A stretch of DNA of 64,000 bases, from contig MU394111.1 of the NCBI GenBank assembly GCA_022578605.1, positions 186,001-250,000 on the forward strand. The letters are read 5' to 3'. The DNA is from Camillea tinctor. Lineage: Eukaryota; Ascomycota; Sordariomycetes; Xylariales; Xylariaceae. Numbering within the stretch: position 1 is the first letter of the stretch; each line of letters opens with the position of its first letter. The notes beneath the pieces were generated by a model that was not told the DNA's origin, did no database searches, and saw only the letters and a list, made by a program, of their open reading frames with translations. Positions 44,595 to 57,121 of this stretch are shown piece by piece. Position numbers and translations under genes: made by a program.

Positions 44595-46459
44595 ATGGCA
44601 TCAACAACGACGACGACGACGACTAAGGAAGCCGCTGACATGGAGGTAGCGAGAGAGATCGGCGGATGGCACGACACGACGGGTGCGCGCCAGGCGTGGG
44701 TGGCTGAAAAAGAGATTGGGCTCTGGGAGGCCATCAAGACAAATCGACGCGCCGTCTTCTGGTCGGTCATGATATCGATGTCTCTGATCATGGAAGTGCG
44801 TTGCCAACACTCTTTCCTCGCCCCCTTCTTCCCGATCTGCTAACACATGGGGGTTGGTGAGAAACATAGGGCTACGACACGGCGCTGGTAACGTCCTTCT
44901 TCGCCTACCCAACGTTCCAGCGCAAGTACGGCGAGTACTTCCCCTCGATCCAGCAGTACCAGCTCTCGGGGGCGTGGCAGGCGGGGCTCTCGGACGCGCA
45001 GGTGGTCGGGCTCATCATCGGGGGACTCATCAACGGCTGGTCGTCGAGCCGGTTCGGGTACAAGCCCACGATGTTAGTGGCGCTGCTCGCGCTCAACGCC
45101 ACGCTGTTCACGACCTTCTTCGCGCCCTCGGCGGGCGTGCTGCTGGCGGGACAGCTGCTCAACGGCATCCCCTGGGGCGTGTTCGCCACCGTCGCGCCCG
45201 CCTACGCCTCCGAGGTGCTGCCCCTCGCCCTGCGCGGCTACCTCACCGTCTTCTGCAACCTGTGCTGGGCCACCGGCCAGCTCATCGCCAACGGCGTGCT
45301 CCAGGGCCTCGTCACCAACCCCACCGAGTGGTCCTACCGCATCCCCTTCGGCCTCCAGTGGATCTGGCCCCTGCCCCTCTCCGCCATCCTGTTCTTCGCC
45401 CCCGAGTCCCCCTGGTTCCTCGTCCGCCGCGCCCGCTATGCCGACGCCCAGGCCGCCCTCCGCCGCCTCGCCGACCGCTCCGACGACCAGGTCCAAGCCG
45501 CCCTCGCGCAGATGCGCTGCACCGTCGCGCGCGAGACCGAGGACGCCCGCAAGCGCGGCGACGCCGAGTCCTCGTACCTCGACTGCCTGCGCGGGGCCGA
45601 CCGGCGCCGCACCGAGATCTGCTGCGTCGCGTGGGCCGGCCAGATGCTGTCCGGCGCCATCTTCGCCTACAGCGCCACCTACTTCTTCGCGCAGGCCGGG
45701 CTCGCCGTCGCCGACGCCTACAAGATCGGCGTCGCCACCAACGCCCTGTCGTTCCTCGGCACCGTGCTGTCGTGGTTCCTGATGGCGCGCGCCGGCCGCC
45801 GCGTTATCTACGTGTCGGGCGCCGCCGCCCTGGCCCTCGTGCTGCTCGTTATCGGCATCGTGTCCGCGACCACCGAGACCGTGACGAATAGCCCCGAGGC
45901 TTGGGCCCAGGCGGCGCTGCTGCTTGTGTGGCATCTCGTGTACTCCCTTACCCTGGGTCCTGTCACGTACGCCGTTGTGGCGGAGACGTCGGCGGTGAGG
46001 CTGCGCGCGCGGACTGTGGTGCTGGCTCGCTGTGTGTATAATGTTACGCTCATCGTGGCGGCTGTGCTGGGGCCCTACATGATCAACCCGTCTGAGTGGA
46101 ACTGGCAGGGACGTGCTGCGTTCTTCTGGTGCGGCGGCGCGACGCTGACTGCTGTGTGGGCTTACTTCCGGTTGCCGGAGGCTAAGGTGAGTTTTTCTAG
46201 TCTATTTCTCTTCTTTTTTCTATGAGTGTCATATCCGTCTCTCCTTTGTTCCATATCGCGTATGCGTGCAAATGTGGCTGGCGATGTATGGGAGGTGAAG
46301 CTAACGTACTATTAGGGTCGCTCGTACGAGGAGCTCGACATGCTATTCAGCATGAAAGTGCCTACCCGGAAGTTCAGCTCGACGAAAGTTACTGTTTACG
46401 AGGAGGATTCGGCCAGCGGTTCTAAGCCCGCCTCGCGTCAACCTGATGATACGATATGA
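44595..46459 (+). CDS. MFS sugar permease, alpha-glucoside/maltose type
   Basis: Plasma-membrane proton-coupled sugar transporter of the major facilitator superfamily. Exons 44595..44795, 44870..46186, 46316..46459; 553 residues. The cytosolic N-terminus is Thr-rich (MASTTTTTTTK), and TM1 is split by intron 1 before GYDTALVTSFFAYPTFQRKYG, which is characteristic of fungal alpha-glucoside permeases. Further family marks: SSSRFGYKP, SEVLPLALRGYLTVFCN, PESPWFLVRR, MARAGRRVIY and the C-terminal GRSYEELDMLF after intron 2. About 12 hydrophobic segments are present. The middle exon is extremely GC-rich while the ends are not. A maltose/oligoglucoside substrate fits the amylase elsewhere in the window, but 30 kb apart they do not form a cluster. 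Confidence 0.9.
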
Positions 46460-47611
46460 TGAGGAAACATGCTTCTTTATACGCTACCTAGGTCCTTATA
46501 TAGTAATTAATCATACTTACAACATATTTTTGGTGATTCTCTCTTAATTCTATTACCACAGGTTATATGCTTAGGGACCTAAGTAGCCATCACGATATAA
46601 ACCGTAGATGAGAAAGACATATTTACTGTTTTGCGAGGAACTATGCTACTTAAGTGACCACCTAAAACAGCGTGGTCCCTATACATATGCACGGTTTCTT
46701 TAGGTATTAGATTCTCAAGTTAGACTCTGCTCATCCCATAATAATCGATTCCATAGGTAGTCAGAGTTGTACCCTTGGACAATATGAATAGGGGCTACTT
46801 GAACTTATAATTCCGAGTATAGACTAGCAATTGCGATGGAGTCTTGTTATAGAAGAAGGCACAACTAATAAGGCGAAATGCACCTGGCCTTAAATAGTAT
46901 AAATGCCCACATCTGGGTAGATACACATTCTTTTACCTAACACAGTCAACTCACATCCTCCCTTTGCCTCCCAATACACCTACTCAATACTCTCCAAGTC
47001 GCAACTTTTACCCTCCCAATACATCACATATTACCATTACCTACGCTCCGTTATCTATTATCATACCTTCTACTCCTAACACCAGCATACTGGTCTTACC
47101 TCCTATATTATCAAATCCAGATATCTAGTATCGTAGGTTTCACCTATCCATGGAACTTGCATGACCTACTCAGATTACTCTATATATATGGCCATCAACG
47201 AGTGAAATAGTGGCAACTGAGGTAAGCACCAACCACTCTATATACCTTCCTCGCCCAGATACCGTGACTTATTCTTTCTCCCTCGGGTTCCATCACCATC
47301 ACCAACCCAACCTCATCGCACACCATAAACAATACAGTCGTTCCTTCCACCTCACCACACCCAAGTCGCACTTCTCTCCTCTCGTTAATAAAAGAACCAG
47401 CTCACCCCTCAATTCGCAGAACATATCACGGACGCTATTTCACATTATTACGAGCTATTCGACAGGTTGTAACTGATCTGAGAAGTTGGGATTACCATCT
47501 GGTATTGGTAAACCCCAACTACCTAGAAAGATCGAGTTCCCACTCAGGCTTCTTAATAGTCAAACTTCCTCAACTAGCAGCCATCGGAATAGATAATCGT
47601 CAGATGCAGCC
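46460..47611. other. Intergenic and SNF2-gene leader
   Basis: No coding region accepted. From about 46900 the DNA becomes C/T-rich and G-poor on the + strand, like a fungal start region and leader. GAG|GTAAGC at 47221 could be the donor of a leader intron. A TATATATATGG lies near 47180. Confidence 0.4.
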
Positions 47612-50600
47612 ATGGAAAGCCCACCCGATTCTGATACTAGGGAGGATCAGGCTCAGCACGTATCTCTTAAGGGCAAGCTCAAGCTACTGATGGATCAGAA
47701 AGGCGAGCTACTGAAGATGCAAAAAGAGAAATCCTTGAACTGTTTCGAAGTCTATGCTCTAGAGAAAACAGAGGATGAAATCGAACAAGTGGAGAGGCAG
47801 ATCAAAGAGGAAAGTGAAAGCGGCAATATTGACATGAACTGTCCTGTGAAAAATGAAGAAAGTCAATCGGAGGACAATATTAGTCAAGATGACGATGAAA
47901 ATGATAATGACAGTTACGGTAACAGTGATGACGATGACTATGAAGCCACCGACGATGATGGTCCCGATGAGGATGCTGGTACTGAAGATTATAGTGACAC
48001 GAGAGACAGTGAGTACGATCCAAAAGAGAATAACGAACTAGAAGATCACAACCGTCGTCGTCGTCGTCGTCGTCGTCGACGACCTAATGCTAAAGATGCA
48101 AGAACCGCTCACACGAGAAAAAACGAGAAGTATGAGAGAAAAGTCGCATTCCCATGGATGGAGTCCTATCAACAAGGCCAGAAACGGCTCCTAAACAGTA
48201 CTCAGCTAACCAGGCGCAAGAGGAGAGCCGGACAAAAAGACGCAGGCATTGGCAAACTGGATTATGTCGATGCTATTCAGGCCCAAAACGCACAATCGAA
48301 CGACCAAGACATGCTCGAGATTGAAGGAACTACCAAAAAAGCCATTCGTGACCATATTCTAGCTACAGCTGGGAGTCGGGATATTCATCAGACTAAGGCT
48401 GGTTGGTCGGAACTTGACGAGGCATCTCGCCTTATGGGCTACAAAAACTGTACACCTGAGAATAATAAATGGAGGCTTAAGAATTTGCGTTGTTCTCTAT
48501 ATCCTCACCAACTTCTAGCGGCCAATTTCATGCTCATGCGTGAATGCTCTATTTACGGACCAAACGGTGGTATCAACGCGGATGCCATGGGTCTCGGGAA
48601 AACAGTGGAAGCACTAGCAACCATCGTTTCTAATCCACCTCAGGCTGACGATATTGAAGAGGACCGAAAGGCTACCTTGTGGGTTTTACCAACAAGTGCA
48701 ACTCATCAGATTCATAGGGCGGTGACCGACTTCTGTTCCAATGAGGTAGTGTCTGGTGCAGTTATGTATAACCGCAAGAGCATCGAGGGTACCCACGGGC
48801 ATAACGCAATCAATTTCCTACAAAACCAAGATATAATGTGAGTTAATCCTCCTCTCATCTTTAGATCAAATAATCAGGTGCTAATGATAGATAGAATCGT
48901 CAGTTACGAGAACCTCATGGCCGACTTCGGTAATGCAAAGCTTGCCAAAGAAGCGAGGGACAATGGATGGTCCATTGAGGGACTACATAACCAAAAAGAT
49001 ATTAACCTGGGGCCCCTTTTTCAGGTGAAGTTCTACCGAATTATACTGGATGAAGGGCATAGAGCAAAGAATGATAAAACCCTAAGTAAGATCTCATTTG
49101 ACCAACAATGGAACTGAATAGTTGCTAATGTGAGCATAGCATGCACTGCATGCCGCTACCTGGATTCCAAGTACCGTTGGCTACTTACAGGAACTCCTAT
49201 CCATAACTCTGTTGGAGGTTAGTTACTCCAATAAAAAGATCACCTCCCTGCCAAGATTCGTTGGGAATCCTGATCTAATCGATATTGCTTTAGAACTTTA
49301 CGCCTATTGCAAGTTTCTAGAGGCGCCTTGGACCAAAAATATGACGTACAAAGAGTTCAATTCTAAGTTTGTAGACGAAGAAGAGGCAAGTTCTTGCATC
49401 GCTCGACGGCCAGTATACAGCCAGTTACTGACATAGAAGTACAGAAAATCTCCAAAGAGAGACTGAATATGATATTAAGCGTCATTATGATTAGGAGGTT
49501 AGATCTAGGTTAAATATGAAAATTTAAATATCGTGCTAATCTATGGATGTCAGGACGCACCAAGACACTATTTTGGGCAAGCCCCTTTTCAGTCTACCAT
49601 TAGCCCATCGAGAGCTTTTGCGGGTTCCATTATCTACCGATTTGGAACCTATATATAAGTAAGGGTTCCATCTAATTGTGTATATTAGATATCGAGGATT
49701 TCTTTACTAATACGGAGATATAGCGGTCTCATTAGGCAATATCGTATGACATTCAACACTCCTACAGGTCAAGTTGTCAACAAGAATAATAACGATGGGA
49801 AAAAAGATAAAGTAACCAGATTTCTAACCAAGATTCTCTGGCTACGTGGACTAGCTGATAGTCCGATGCTGGCTAAATACTTAATGGCACATGACGACGA
49901 TATGGAAGATGTCCGAGCAGTATTATCTAAATTGGCCAGGTTAAGAGGCAAGAACACACTATATGATATTCTTCATAAGTGGTGTTATGGTCTGAACGGT
50001 ATATCAATCCTATGTACCATTCTAATGAAGAATATAAATGAACTGAGAGATCGCTGACTTACGGTCTTACTACTAGGACTACGTGCAGCAAATGAGGCAG
50101 CAGAAATATGTCTCATGTGCAATGCTGGCGCGGATGCACCGTTTACGGTCAAAAAGGTAAGCAGCCCACCAGGGTATCAGGATTTAATAGCTAACTTCAA
50201 CTATAAGTGCGGTCACACATTTTGCCTGCAATGCATTTCAGAGTATCAGGACCGCCTTGAGGAGGAAGGCAAGAACAAGCATAACTTATGCGCTGAATGT
50301 CAATGCGAGGATTCATCACTTGGAAGTGACATTAGAAAGGCCTTTGCGCGACAGCAGAAGAATATGAATGAGAGAATCAAGGACACACGTAAAAGAAAGA
50401 GAGGACCAAGACGAGAAAAGGGACATAATGACAACCCAAGAGAGTCAAGTCCGGGAGAAGACTTCTATTACCGCAAGCCTAACCACCAACATAAGGTAGA
50501 CGAACGCATAGAATTTGACATGATGGCGTATGGGAAGACAGATGCCATATTAGGGGAGAAAATGTGCGCTGTCCGAGCCGTCATATCGAAATGGCAGTCC

Positions 50601-51356
50601 GAAGCACCCGACGATAAAATTATTGTGTTCACCCATTTCAATGGAAGCGGCGAGATTGTAGGTCATTTGCTACAAGCAATGAGCATCCAATTTGCCTATT
50701 TCTTCGGGAATTTGAGCCAACCTCAACGTGATCAAATCGTGATGGATTTCAACAAGAAGCCCGAATTGAAGGTCCTGGTAAGTGATGCCATCCAAAATGA
50801 AAGGGTCGGCTACTATAGTGTCCTAACCTAATGCAAATGTTGGCATACAAATTCACCCCTTCACGATTGCTTATCTTGCAGTTATCTATTTAACTGGATA
50901 CTAATGAAAAAGTAGATAATCTCTATCAAGTGTGGGGGTGAAGCATTACAGCTGACGAGTGCCAACCGCGTTATCATCCTCGAACCGTGGTGGAATTTAT
51001 GTGTGGAAGAGCAGGCATTTGGACGCGTGTTCCGTCTTGGACAAGAGAAGGAGACATATCTTCTGAGGATACTGACAAGGAATACCATAGAGCCAAAAGT
51101 TTACAAGCTCCAGAAGAAGAAAGCACGCTCTATTGCCAATACTCTTCAAGATTCTACATCTAAGGAGACGGATATTTCGCTGAAAGAGGTCGCTACGCTT
51201 CTGGGTCGCGTAACGCACGATGCCGACGGGAATATTAGGATTGAAAGTGACAGTGAAGACGATGAGGAGGATGAAGACGGGGAGAATGAAAATGAGGATA
51301 AGGGCAAGAATGAGACTTCGTCGATGAAGACAGTCCAAGATCACCCAATGAGTTGA
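47612..51356 (+). CDS. SNF2-family ATPase with embedded RING finger (Rad5/Rad16/HLTF-like)
   Basis: DNA translocase with a RING between its helicase lobes, as in the Rad5/Rad16 group of repair E3 ligases. Nine exons: 47612..48837, 48895..49085, 49140..49217, 49294..49385, 49445..49497, 49554..49658, 49718..49998, 50077..50777, 50916..51356; 1055 residues. Motifs: I DAMGLGKT (about 330), II ILDEGH, III LTGTPIHN, MIRRTHQ, then RING CLMC...CGHTFCLQC...CAEC (about 690-745), IV-VI ...IVFTHF, KCGGEALQLTSANRVI and AFGRVFRLGQ. The N-terminus is Asp/Glu-rich and followed by ten Arg in a row (48053..48082); the C-terminus is again acidic. Intron 4 looks GC-AG (GAG|GCAAGT). All joins keep frame, so the stops seen in the raw frame are intronic. 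The exon 7 start (49718 or 49724) is the least certain. Confidence 0.83.
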
Positions 51357-52243
51357 GGATCCTAAGTTCGAGCTACCTAGGTTAACCTTTTACGACTATA
51401 TCCTCCAATAGGAGGATTTTTTGATATCTGATACTTCATTTCACGACGTTCAGTTATTATATATCGCTTGCTTTACATATTTGCAGATATCTAAGTTAGC
51501 ACCGATGAGTTCTGCCTAAGAATATAACGATGATTTCCCCAAAGACTTTGACCTATCCGCCATAGGCGCGTGTTTGTGCTAATTACGATGCAGAACTTAA
51601 ATAGATGCGCCTGATCGAAAAGAGACGATCCTGTAGGCTGTCTAGCTGGCCACTCCGTCGAAAATTGCCATCGTGGTAGCCAATCCTATTGATTCTCTTG
51701 ATATGTATACTAAAACCCCCTCGTCTGCTCCGTACAAAAGTCTTGGCTTGCGTGCGGAGAGACCTGGGTTACTATATTTAACAAAGAACAAAAACTGTAC
51801 GACCACCTCCGATTGACGGGTTGACTCTTGACACGCGGTTATACGGTAGAGATCCCCGTCGGGTATCATTGACCCGAAAAACTGTGATGAAGGCGGAAAT
51901 CCGTTGCGGAGCTTAGACGTACATGTAGTCCGGGGAATGCATGAGTCCCCAAATCTGGGGTAGGCGGCGACGATGGCTGCCCAAGGAGTCCATATAACAA
52001 TGACACGATGTATAGGTAGGTAAAGCTCTGAGAAATTTCTCAGTAAAGCTAAATTTTTTTGTAGATGGTAGTGTAGCATAAGCTCTTGCACTTTCTAGGC
52101 TCTATAAGAAAAAGGGCTTAAGAATTATTCTTGATAACAATGTAGGTTATAAGGCATCTCGAGAGAATCTTGCTAGAGAAGAAAAATGAAAATAGGATAA
52201 GAAAAAAGCTAAGAAAGTTAGACCTGCTCATCCGTAGATAACC
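51357..52243. other. Intergenic, possible minus-strand ORF
   Basis: This lies between the SNF2 and GH31 genes. A minus-strand frame with ATG at 52079 runs 145 codons to 51642. It has no known motif or signal peptide and no visible intron, and may be chance. It is the only frame here worth testing. Confidence 0.3.
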
Positions 52244-54757
52244 ATGTTCTCCAGCCCCGAGAACACCGTCCTCGAGTACCGGTACGACTCGGAGATCCTC
52301 CGCATCGAAGCCTGGGGCCCCAACGCTCTCCGCGTCCGCGCCACCAAGGAGGCCGCCCTCCCAGCCGAAGACTGGGCCCTGACAGAGCCCCTCCCCCCTC
52401 CGCGCGAGGGCGAAACATCCGTCGTGATCACCCCCGCAGCCGGCGATGGCGAGAACAAGACCCCCGAGTCGGCGTCCCTGCGCAACGGGGGTATAACCGC
52501 GCGCTTGACGCACCGGGGCAAGCTGACCATCGTCCGGACTGGTGATGGAAAAGGGGAGGAGGAAAAGGTCTTGCTCGAGGAGCTCGTGCGCCAGCGCCGC
52601 GATGTGAGGGATCCCCAGTGCAGTGCGCTGCGCTTGGATGCGCGCGAGTTTCGCCCTTGCCCTGGGACTCGCTCCTGGTATTTGACGGCGAGGTTTGAGT
52701 CTCTGGACCCGAATGAGCGGATCTTTGGCAGTGAGTATACTTGATTCTATCCTATCAAAATCCGCAGCTCTTTTATTTTCTTTACTTTATTTCAAAAAAA
52801 ATTTTCAATCCCAAAATATCACTTCCCGATATCCACAAGGGGAAGAAGATGAGGGAAGAAGAACCAAACCGATATAAAAAAAAATAACCTACTCACTAAC
52901 TAACCCCCTTCTTCTTCCTCCTAATCATAGTGGGCCAGTACCAACAACCCGTCCTTGACCTCAAAGGCTGCGACCTCGAGCTCGCGCAGCGCAACTCGCA
53001 GTCGAGCATCCCCTTCGCCGTATCCTCGCTGGGGTACGGGTTGCTGTGGAATAACCCGGGCGTAGGGCGCGCCGTGTTCGGGCGCAACGGGACTACGTAC
53101 GAGGCGCGATCGACGCGCGCGCTGGACTACTGGGTCGTAGCGGGGGGGTCGCCCAAAGACATCCTGCGCGCGTACGCGGCGGCCACGGGGAAGGCCCCCG
53201 AGATGCCCGAGCGCGGCCTCGGCTTCTGGCAGTGCAAGCTGCGCTACCAGACCCAGGAGGAGCTGCTGGCGGTGGCGCGCGAGCACAAGGTGCAGCGGAA
53301 GCTGCCCATGGATGTCATCGTCGTGGATTACTTCCACTGGCCGAAGGAGGGCGAGTGGAAGTTCGACCCTACGTTTTGGCCCGACCCGGGTGAGTTGCTC
53401 CCTTGGCTATTTATTTACCCTAGCCCCTTTTTCTTTCTTCTATCCCCCCCCCCCCCCCCCCGGCCCTTTGAGTACCTGGGATAAATGTATATACGTCTCG
53501 GAGAAAGGAATGGGGGAGTATGGCTCTTCATGACTAACATGTTCCCGCTCGCTCTCCCATCCTCACAGATGCCATGGTTGCCGAGCTCAAGTCGCTCAAC
53601 ATCGAACTCATGGTCTCCATCTGGCCAACCGTCGACCGGCGATCAGAGAACTACGCCGAGATGGTCGAGCAAGGGCACTTGAGTAAGTTCCTCCCCCCCT
53701 CCCTTCCTTCCCTCTCTCTCCCCCTCTAACCCCCCCTTTTCCAGTCCGCCAAGACCGCGGCTGGCGCATCGCCATGGAAGGCGAAGGCAACAGCGTGCAC
53801 TTCGACGCGACCAGCGCGGCGGCGCGATCGTACGTGTGGTCCAAAGCGCGGCAGCACTACCACGCCAAGGGGATCCGCACGTTCTGGCTCGACGAGGCCG
53901 AGCCCGAGTACACGCACTACGACTTCGACAACTACCGGTACGCGGCGGGGCCGGACCTCGAGGTCGGGAACGTGTACCCGCGGGAGTACGCGCGCGCCTT
54001 CTGGGAGGGCATGTCTTCTTCCTCCCCCTCGCCCTCTGCAAACCAAGTCCTGAACCTAATCCGGTGCTGCTGGGCCGGCAGCCAAAAATACGGCGTCGTG
54101 CTGTGGTCGGGGGACATCGCCTCCTCGTGGCCGTCTCTGCGCACGCAGCTGCGGGCGGGGCTCAACGCGGGGCTGTCCGGGATTCCCTGGTGGACGACCG
54201 ACATCGGGGGGTTCCACGGCGGGGACCCGCGGTCCGAAGCCTTCCGGGAGCTCTTCGTGCGCTGGTTCCAGTGGGGCGCGTTCTGCCCCGTGTTCCGGCT
54301 GCACGGGGACCGGGAGCCGAAGCAGCCGCGGCTGGGCACCACGGGCGGCAGCCACTGTCTCTCCGGCGCGCCTAACGAGGTTTGGTCGTACGGCGAGGCT
54401 GTCTACGGTATCTGCAAGACGTACCTGTTCCTGCGCGAGAAGCTGCGGCCTTACGTCCGGGGCGTGATGCGCGAGGCGCATGTCCACGGCGACCCGGTCA
54501 TGCGGCCGCTGTTTTATGAGTTCCCCGGGGAGCAGCAGATGTGGTCGGTGGATGATCAGTACATGTTTGGTTCCGAGTACCTGGTTGCCCCGATCCTATT
54601 TCCGAGCCAGCGAGAAAGGACGGTTGTGCTCCCTGAGGGTGCCAAGTGGCAGAAACTCTCAGCTGAGGGTGAGCTGGAGGACGAGGTCTATGACGGTGGA
54701 CAGGTTATCACTGTGGCCGCACCACTAGAGTATATGCCAGTATTTAAAAAGCAGTGA
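52244..54757 (+). CDS. GH31 glycoside hydrolase, alpha-xylosidase/alpha-glucosidase type, no signal peptide
   Basis: Retaining exo-glycosidase, probably taking alpha-xylosyl or alpha-glucosyl residues from oligosaccharides inside the cell. Exons 52244..52730, 52931..53389, 53569..53682, 53745..54757; 690 residues. The N-terminal beta domain ends in ERIFGMGQYQQP, completed across intron 1. Barrel motifs: GLGFWQCKLRY, PMDVIVVDYFHW, nucleophile region TFWLDEAEPEY (Asp403), acid/base VVLWSGDIASSW (Asp477), GIPWWTTDIGGFHGG and FCPVFRLHGDR. The layout and length resemble the YicI-like xylosidase branch more than secreted fungal alpha-glucosidases, and no signal peptide is visible. Introns are 62-200 bases; intron 2 carries a run of about 17 C (53444..53460), a spot prone to sequencing error but harmless to coding. 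It may help break down xyloglucan fragments. Confidence 0.88.
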
Positions 54758-55185
54758 AGGTTATTAAACCACTTAACCTAGTTCAAATCCCAAGCAATAC
54801 AGATCAGTCTCGTGGTAACAGCGAGAGCGTTCTGAACTATGGTATAACCTGTAGCATCAAGTCACGGTGAGGGGTTCCCATATAGAGCCACCGATAATCA
54901 ATCACACATGAAACCAAAATTTACAAAACAATACAAGGCTTTCTGCAACTTGATTTGGTTTTGTTGCCAAAAACAAACATAAACGAGGTATTACGAAATC
55001 CATTTCCATGTCCTCACCTTTACCCTCTTCGCATAGAAAAACATAGCCATACACTCCTCTCAAACCTCTCAAACCTCGAGAAAATTATGCGATCTCGAAT
55101 TCCTTACCACGGCCGTGGTAATAGCACACCGTGAAATAACCAGAACTTGATACAATAAGCCGTCTCAAGTATGAAGTGTGCCATT
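54758..55185. other. Short intergenic, convergent 3' ends
   Basis: The 3' UTRs of the GH31 (+) and Ish1-repeat (-) genes meet here. No other feature is seen. Confidence 0.5.
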
Positions 55186-57121
55186 TTACAACTCATCCTT
55201 AGTTTCCTTGGCCTTCTGCTTAGCAGCTTCGGATCCAGCACCAAGCTGGCTCACCACCCAATGGTAAGCGCCCTTAACGCTCTCGCTAATCTTGGCAAAG
55301 GCAGTGTCAGCAGGGTTGGTAGTGCCGTACTTGAAGTATGTCGATTGCTTGCGAGCCTCGGCCTTGAGTTCGTTTAGGGATGAGCCCTGGGGGACGGGCT
55401 AAATGGATAAATTAGTAACTATACTTCGGCCTATAAATGACGTATGAACTTACAACACCATAACTATCAAGGTAAGCCTTGATATCACTCTCACTCCAAG
55501 CGTCGAACACATTGTCCTTGGCGGCCTGAGTGGCTTCACTCAGGTAGCTGGTAGCTGAGGCGTAGGAATCACCACCAGCGGTTGAAGCAGAGGAATAGGC
55601 AGACTGAGCGGCCTCGACTAGTTCTTCACGTGTGGCACTAGTGCTCTCACTGATCTTCTTCGCTGCGTCATTTCCACTGTTGGCAAGGTAGCTCTTGAGT
55701 TTGTCAAAGGAGAGGTCATCCCAGGTCCAGGCATTGTATCCTGTAGCAATCTTATGAGAGTTGCGACGGACCAAAGCACGCAGCTCGTCCGTCTTAGAGC
55801 CTTGGGGAACAGGCACACCACGAGCATCAAGATAGGCCTTCAATCTACTATCGGACCATGTTCCAACAGCCTGGTTAAAGGCGTCTTGAGCAGCCAGGGT
55901 CGCATCATCCGTGGCTTTCGCGAATTGGTTACCGGCTTTGCTAGTAGCAGCACCGAATGCACTTGAAGCAGAAGCGGATAGAGTGTCGTCAAGTATTTCA
56001 GCGCGGTGCTTGCGAACAAGGGCCCGGATCTCATTGACCTTGCTTCCTTGAGGGACTATTTTCTATGTCAGCAACACACTTCTGATGTTTTGAAGGATCT
56101 CACATACCGCGAATGCTGTTCTTGTCACAGAACTCCTTGAGTTGAGACTCGCCCCAGGAATCGATGAGCTTGTCGGTTAGCGTGGCATATGCCGCACTGG
56201 CACTAGCTGAAGCAGAAGCCTGTTGGTCTTGTAGCTTCAGGTAGGCCAGACGAGAGTTGCGACGAACGGAAGCAATCAACTTGTCACGCTATTTTAGGTA
56301 TTAGTAAAATGCCCACTGCTATAGACGCTCGATGAAATCTTACACTAGAGGGCTGGGGAGCAGGGAATCCATGAGTGTCAAGCCACTCCTTAAGATCGGA
56401 CTCGGACCAAGTCTCGTATAGCCAGTCACCAGGGTACGAGGCAACTTCTCCGGCCTTCTTAGCCACGGTCTCATAGTTCGAACGAGCCTGTTGGAGGAGA
56501 GTGTCACGTTTGCGTGGTTGAGGAACTGGATAGGTGCAGGCCAAGTTAGCAGACAATGGTTATAGGCAAAAGGAAGAGTTTTAGTTCATGGCCCGGGAGA
56601 GATGACAAACCTGGGATACCGTGCTTGTCAGCAAAGGCCTTCAGGGCACTTTCGGTCCAAGTATCCAAGATCCATTCCTTGACATCGGACCAGGCTGTTT
56701 GGGACTTTTCTTCCGTCTCGTACCAAGTAGAAGCTACCTGGGAAACGAGCGCATCCTTGTTCGAGGCAGCAGCATCCTTAGTCTCAACACCCTTGGACTT
56801 GAGGTATTCGGTGAGCTTATCCGTGTCCCATGATTTATACGGAGAAACGATGTATGAGTCCCAGTTGTTCTGGACCAGGTTCTCGAGATCCTTACGATCA
56901 GCGGGGGTCGGGTAAGGGATGTCGTGATCCGAAAGCCAACGCTCTAGCTCAGTCTCGTGCCACTTATTGTAGGCTATGGTTTGGTTTAGTCATAACAAAG
57001 TCCTACAGGTGCGTAAAGAAGAGAAGGACAAGAAGAACTTACCAGCTTTACTGAACCAATTGCTTCCGGAAACGGCATTTGTCGCTAAAGCAACGGAGAG
57101 GATGGTTGATAGCACCCTCAT
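55186..57121 (-). CDS. Ish1/Msc1-family repeat protein, secretory-pathway resident with C-terminal KDEL
   Basis: Stress-related protein of the Ish1 repeat family (S. pombe Ish1, yeast Msc1). Exons on the minus strand: 57121..57043, 56973..56611, 56525..56344, 56288..56108, 56055..55454, 55398..55186; 539 residues. A signal peptide (about 1-20) is followed by six to seven Ish1 repeats with the pattern W..S.LK.WLD..GIP.PQ....R..L...R..Y; clear examples are WSESDLKEWLDTHGFPAPQP, WGESQLKEFCDKNSI, WSDSRLKAYLDARGVPVPQG and WSESDIKAYLDSYGVVPVPQG. Introns lie within or just before the VPQG turn in several repeats, as if the repeats spread with their introns. The protein ends ...KETKDEL, a KDEL retrieval signal, so with the signal peptide it should stay in the ER lumen or nuclear envelope space. 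Ala/Ser-rich spacers separate repeats. The promoter contains GAT repeats. Confidence 0.9.

Noticed and set aside
45074..45934. Long minus-strand frame (286 codons) opposite the permease
   Set aside because: Gly/Glu-rich shadow made by strong third-position GC bias of the sense gene.
48838..50915. SNF2 gene read as a pseudogene because of many stops and frame changes
   Set aside because: Every stop or shift falls inside a 54-138 base intron with acceptable donor, branch point and acceptor, and all helicase and RING motifs join in frame.
51642..52079. 145-codon minus-strand ORF between SNF2 and GH31 genes
   Set aside because: Not accepted as a gene: no motif, no intron, no known family. Kept as a note in the intergenic entry.
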